Assembly: GCA_012510305.1 (NCBI GenBank)
Contig: JAAZIE010000221.1
Coordinates: forward strand, 1-9,574
DNA: 9,574 bases
Direction: 5' to 3'
Source of the DNA: Bacillota bacterium
GTDB taxonomy: Bacteria > Bacillota > Dethiobacteria > DTU022
Below the pieces are notes generated by a model, which had not been told where the DNA came from, did no database searches, and worked only from the letters and a program-made list of their open reading frames with translations. The position numbers were made by a program, and so were the translations under genes. Shown here piece by piece: positions 6,306 to 9,574 of the stretch. How positions within the stretch are numbered: position 1 is the stretch's first letter; every line of letters starts with the position of its first letter.

Positions 6306-7523
6306 ATGATCAGAAATGTTGAGCTGGAGACGGCGAGGCGGTTGGTTTTGGAGAAGGGCCGCCCCCCCGGTGCTGAAAAAGTCGGCCTGCTGGAGGCGCA
6401 CGGCCGGGTGCTGGCGGAGAATATCTGTGCACCGATGGACCAGCCTTCGTTCAACCGTTCGCCGCTGGACGGGTATGCCCTCCAGGCTGCGGACACCCGG
6501 GGCGCCGCTCCCGGTTCGCCGGTGATCCTCGAGGTCATCGATACCGTTTATGCCGGGGGGTGTTCCACGAAGGAAGTGACCGGCGGCACTGCGGTTTGCC
6601 TGATGACCGGTTCGCCCATCCCCGAGGGAGCCGATTGCGTGATCAGGCAGGAAAATACCCGGGCGGTGCAGGGCCGCGTGGAAATTATTAAAGAGCTTTC
6701 CCGGTGGGAAAATTACTGCTTCAAGGGCGAATACAGCCACAAGGGTGATGCTATCCTTGACCGCGGCGAGCTGCTTAGGGCCGCTGAGATAGGCGTGCTG
6801 GCGAGTTTGGGTATCGCCGCGGTGCCGGTCTATCAAAAGCCGGCTGCGGCCGTGATCAGCACCGGCGATGAACTGGTGGAACCGGGGACAGAGCCGGCGC
6901 CAGGCCGGGTCTACAGCAGCAATTGTTATACCATCGCCTGCCGGCTCAAAGAATGCGGTGTGAAGGTCGTCTCTACCGGCATTGTCGGTGATGACTGCGG
7001 CGACATTGAACGAGCCGTCGCTAAAGTGATCGACGAGGTGGACTTTGTTATCACCACGGGCGGCGCTTCGGTGGGGGAAAAAGACCTGATCATGGAGACC
7101 ATGGGGAACCTGGGCGCAGAAATTATCTTCTGGAAAATCAAGATCAAGCCCGGCTCGCCGGCGCTTTTCAGTGTTTTGAAAGGGAAACCGGTGATCAGCC
7201 TCTCCGGCAACCCCTTTGCCGCCGCCGCTACTTTCGAACTGCTGCTTACCCCCTTTCTGGAAAAAATCACCGGCAACGGTTCACTGGGTCCAAACACCCT
7301 GCGGGCGGTACTGCAAAACGATTTTAACAAAAAAAGCCCTCTCCGAAGGGCGCTGCGCGGACACTTTGTCCAGGATGACAGCGGAAAAGCGCTGGTGGAA
7401 ATAGTGGACCGGGATCAGTCGCCGGGTAATTTGCAGGTGGCCCTGAACAGCAACTGCTTTATCGATATCCAAAAGGGCTCTGCCGGCTTGAAGCGGGGCG
7501 AGATGGTGTATATTTACTTTTGA
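6306..7523 (+). CDS. moeA: Molybdopterin molybdotransferase MoeA
   Basis: A cytoplasmic enzyme that inserts molybdate (or tungstate) into adenylated molybdopterin, releasing AMP and giving active cofactor. At 405 residues it has normal MoeA length. Family motifs appear in order: RSPLDGYAL (51-59, D55), TGSPIPEGADCV (101-112, T101), FKGEYSHKGD (139-148), ISTGDELVEPG (184-194, E189), TTGGASVGEKD (250-260, D260), IKIKPGSPA (278-286) and SLSGNPFAA (298-306). A C-terminal MoeA domain IV follows (about 330-405). The usual LPGNP is LSGNP here. It follows the Cys-tailed MoeA-like gene with one base between stop and start, and precedes a molybdo/tungsto-enzyme gene. This context fits cofactor supply to formate dehydrogenase. 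MoeA paralogs can differ in Mo versus W preference, which sequence alone does not decide. Confidence 0.92.
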   Translation: MIRNVELETARRLVLEKGRPPGAEKVGLLEAHGRVLAENICAPMDQPSFNRSPLDGYALQAADTRGAAPGSPVILEVIDTVYAGGCSTKEVTGGTAVCLMTGSPIPEGADCVIRQENTRAVQGRVEIIKELSRWENYCFKGEYSHKGDAILDRGELLRAAEIGVLASLGIAAVPVYQKPAAAVISTGDELVEPGTEPAPGRVYSSNCYTIACRLKECGVKVVSTGIVGDDCGDIERAVAKVIDEVDFVITTGGASVGEKDLIMETMGNLGAEIIFWKIKIKPGSPALFSVLKGKPVISLSGNPFAAAATFELLLTPFLEKITGNGSLGPNTLRAVLQNDFNKKSPLRRALRGHFVQDDSGKALVEIVDRDQSPGNLQVALNSNCFIDIQKGSAGLKRGEMVYIYF

Positions 7524-7536
7524 AAGCGGTCGATCT

Positions 7537-7555
7537 GCGCCGGATAAACCGGTGC
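7537..7555 (+). terminator. Small hairpin after moeA
   Basis: GCGCCGG (7537-7543) pairs with CCGGTGC (7549-7555) around ATAAA, with one G-U pair. No T run follows directly, so intrinsic termination is uncertain and some read-through into the formate dehydrogenase gene is possible. Confidence 0.3.
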
Positions 7556-7629
7556 GGGTCTGCCAAAAAAGTCGCCGGCTTCTTTCTAAAAATACAGTTT
7601 TTTGATACTATCGGAGCAATTTGTGAGTA

Positions 7630-7658
7630 TTGACATAAAGGAGGTTTATTGATACAAT
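7630..7658 (+). promoter_or_regulatory. Near-perfect sigma-A promoter of the formate dehydrogenase gene
   Basis: TTGACA (7630-7635), exactly 17 bases, then TACAAT (7653-7658): 11 of 12 consensus positions at optimal spacing. Initiation near 7665 gives a leader of about 90 bases before the TTG at 7755. The gene can therefore be transcribed separately from the moeA pair. Confidence 0.75.
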
Positions 7659-7754
7659 TTTAAGTATTCCGAGGACGGGTGCGAGGTAATTTTGCGTAAA
7701 TATTTTAGACAGTGGGGTTCAGTAGTTCTCAAATCTTAAGAGGAGGGGTTAGGT

Positions 7755-9574
7755 TTGAAGCTGAAACGTCGTGAGTTTCTCAAGCTGGCGGGAGCAACCG
7801 GTGCCGGGCTGGCTCTATCCCAGTTGGGTTTCAATGTTCAGCCCATCGAGGCGGCGTCGAATGTAACCAGGATACACGACGCCGAGGAGTATACCTCGAT
7901 CTGCAATTTTTGCTCCTGCGGATGCGGCATGGTCTGCCACGTCAAAAAAGGAAAGCTGATCAACCTGGAAGGCGATGCGGACCATATTATCAACGAGGGA
8001 GCGCTCTGCAGCAAGGGGGCGACCATGTACGAGGTGCCCAATTCTGATCAGCGCGTAAAAACTCCGCTCTACCGCGCTCCCGGCAGCAACAGCTGGGAAG
8101 AGATCAGCTGGGATGAAGCCGTTGAGAAGGTGGCCAAGAAAATCAAAGAGGTGCGTGACGAGACCTGGGATGATGAGCTGCACAGCACCGATGCTCTCGG
8201 CTTTATCGGCGGCGCTCAGAACAATAACGAAGAATGTTACCTGTTTACCAAGATGGCCAGAGCGCTGGGGGTAACATTCTTGGAACACCAGGCCCGGGTC
8301 TGACACAGCCCCACGGTCGCCAGTTTGGGGGCCTCATTCGGACGCGGTGCCATGACCAACCACTGGATCGATTTAAAGAACGCCAAGGTGTTCTTGATTG
8401 AAGGAAGTAACTGCGCCGAGAACCATCCCATGTCCATGAAATGGATTACCAAGGCGAAAGAAAACGGCGCAATCATCATTCATGTTGACCCCCGCTACAC
8501 CAGGACTTCGGAGATAGCGGATATCTTTGTGCGCATCAGGCCGGGAACCGATATCGCCTTTTTGAACTGCATGATCAACTATATCCTGAAAAATAAACTC
8601 TATGATGAATACTTTGTGCTCAATCACACCAACGCGCTCATGATCGCCGGCGATGACTTCGGTTTCAAAGACGGTGTCTTTTCCGGTTATGATGAAAGTG
8701 AGCGCAAGTACGACAACAGCTCCTGGGGATACGACCTCGACGGCGAGAAGAAGCCGCGGAAAGCGTCAAGCCTGGATGATCCCCGCTGCATTTTCAGCAA
8801 GATCAAGGAATTTTTCAAGCGCTATGATTTTGATACCACCGCCAATATTACCGGGGCGACGGCAGAAGAGATCAAGCTCGTTGCCGACACCATGGTCAAG
8901 AACAAGCCGGGCACGATCCTCTATGCCCTGGGGATGACCCAGCATACCGTGGGCGTGCAGAATATCCGTTCCTTCGGGGTGCTGCAGCTTCTTCTGGGGA
9001 ACGTGGGCAAACCCGGCAGCGGGATCAACGCGCTGCGCGGCGAGCCCAACGTGCAGGGCTCCACGGATATGGCCTGCCTTTTCGGCTACCTGCCGGGCTA
9101 CCTGGCGCCGCCGAATCGCGGTGTTGACGATATCGACACCTGGACCACCGGTTCGGGCACCTTCCGCCGCACCTTCCTGGTAAACCTGCTCAAGGCCTGG
9201 TTCGGCGAGCATGCCACCGAGAAAAACGATTTCTGCTTCAGCCTGCTGCCGAAAAAGGACGGGAGCCGCAACTACTCCCTCTTCCAGATTTTCGAGACAG
9301 CGCTGGAAGGTAAAATGAAGCTCGCTTATTTCATGGGGCAGAATCCCCTGGTGACCAGCCCCAACCTGACCCTGGTGCAGGAGGCGCTTTCCAAGATGGA
9401 GATGGTGGTGGTCCAGGATCTTTTTGAGATCGAAACCGCCGCCTTCTGGGAGGAGCGCGAAGGGGTCGATCCTGCGGCCATCGATACCGAGGTTATCTTT
9501 TTGCCGGCAGCCTCTTTCCTGGAAAGAGAAGGATCGCTGACCAACTCCGGCCGCATGGTGCAGTGGCGCTATAC
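7755..9574 (+). CDS. Tat-exported selenocysteine formate dehydrogenase catalytic (alpha) subunit, 5' part
   Basis: This subunit oxidises formate to CO2 (or the reverse) at a bis-MGD Mo/W site. The window holds 606 codons of a protein usually near 1000 residues; the frame runs off the right edge. A twin-arginine signal, KRREFLKLAG (4-13) plus hydrophobic stretch, predicts Tat export with its cofactors. C50-x2-C53-x3-C57-x27-C85 with K87 is the 4Fe-4S domain. Codon 183 is TGA in HQARV-U-HSPTVASL, matching the Sec-His active site of FdnG-type enzymes. The same frame continues with FGRGAMTNHW, GSNCAENHP (217-225) and LRGEPNVQGSTDM (427-439), ending in FLEREGSLTNSGRMVQWRY. The start is TTG 7755 with AGGAGGGG six bases upstream. 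Sec makes functional SelA/B/C/D elsewhere in the genome necessary. Iron-sulfur and membrane subunits are expected beyond the edge. An FDH-N/FDH-O-like role is likely; another bis-MGD oxidoreductase is unlikely given the Sec context. Confidence 0.93.
8301..8333 (+). promoter_or_regulatory. Selenocysteine UGA codon and candidate bacterial SECIS hairpin
   Basis: The in-frame TGA is at 8301-8303. Fifteen bases in, GGUC (8315-8318) can pair with GGCC (8330-8333), G8319 bulges, CC (8320-8321) pairs with GG (8328-8329), and the loop is AGUUUG. The position of the stem relative to UGA, the single-base bulge and the short G/U loop parallel the SelB-binding hairpin of the E. coli formate dehydrogenase mRNAs. 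The fold was drawn by hand. Confidence 0.75.

Noticed and set aside
7524..7754. Moco-type riboswitch between moeA and the formate dehydrogenase gene
   Set aside because: No conserved structure could be recognised by eye; only a short hairpin and a promoter are supported.
8301..8303. TGA read as a true stop, making the formate dehydrogenase a pseudogene
   Set aside because: The reading frame continues intact to the window end with family motifs, and the codon sits exactly at the known selenocysteine position followed by His.

Overview
The window looks like chromosome of a GC-rich anaerobic bacterium, most likely a clostridial-type Firmicute. This is inferred from strong AGGAGG-type ribosome binding sites, two TTG starts, consensus sigma-A promoters and an exported selenocysteine formate dehydrogenase; no rRNA or other marker gene is present to confirm it.

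Left part (1-1937), minus strand. The first 289 residues of a GPH/MelB-type MFS sugar:cation symporter run off the left edge (start at 869). They are preceded by a candidate promoter with a TGTGA-N3-TCACA dyad at the predicted transcription start. Next comes a 278-bp MITE-like element (1170-1447) with 19-bp terminal inverted repeats and nested C-rich/G-rich palindromes, and then a small four-helix membrane protein built from two copies of a 2TM unit (1476-1937).

Middle part (2103-5278), plus strand. A consensus extended -10 promoter drives two tandem CapA-type (PGA_cap metallophosphoesterase-fold) membrane-anchored proteins, clearly paralogous over their whole length. The first keeps the expected metal ligands. 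The second has lost two of them (GD to GG, GHxH to GHPK). A perfect 14-bp-stem hairpin overlaps the stop codon of the second gene. It is followed by a non-coding block with a 150-bp-period tandem repeat and a long imperfect palindrome of the dispersed-repeat type.

Right part (5279-9574), plus strand. This is a molybdenum/tungsten-cofactor and formate dehydrogenase block. An atypical molybdopterin-binding MoeA-like protein with a five-cysteine C-terminal tail is followed, one base after its stop, by a full-length MoeA. After a 231-bp gap with a near-perfect sigma-A promoter (TTGACA-N17-TACAAT) comes the catalytic subunit of a Tat-exported formate dehydrogenase. Its frame is interrupted at codon 183 by a TGA in the context ARV-U-H, which is selenocysteine with a SECIS-like hairpin immediately downstream, not a stop. 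The gene runs off the right edge after 606 codons. The two MoeA-type proteins plausibly supply the metal-loaded pterin cofactor to this enzyme, and its electron-transfer subunits would be expected beyond the edge.

I see no tRNA, rRNA, CRISPR array or intact transposase gene. Nothing here is clearly a wholly new system. The best leads are the ligand-losing CapA paralog, the Cys-tailed MoeA-like protein and the palindromic repeats.
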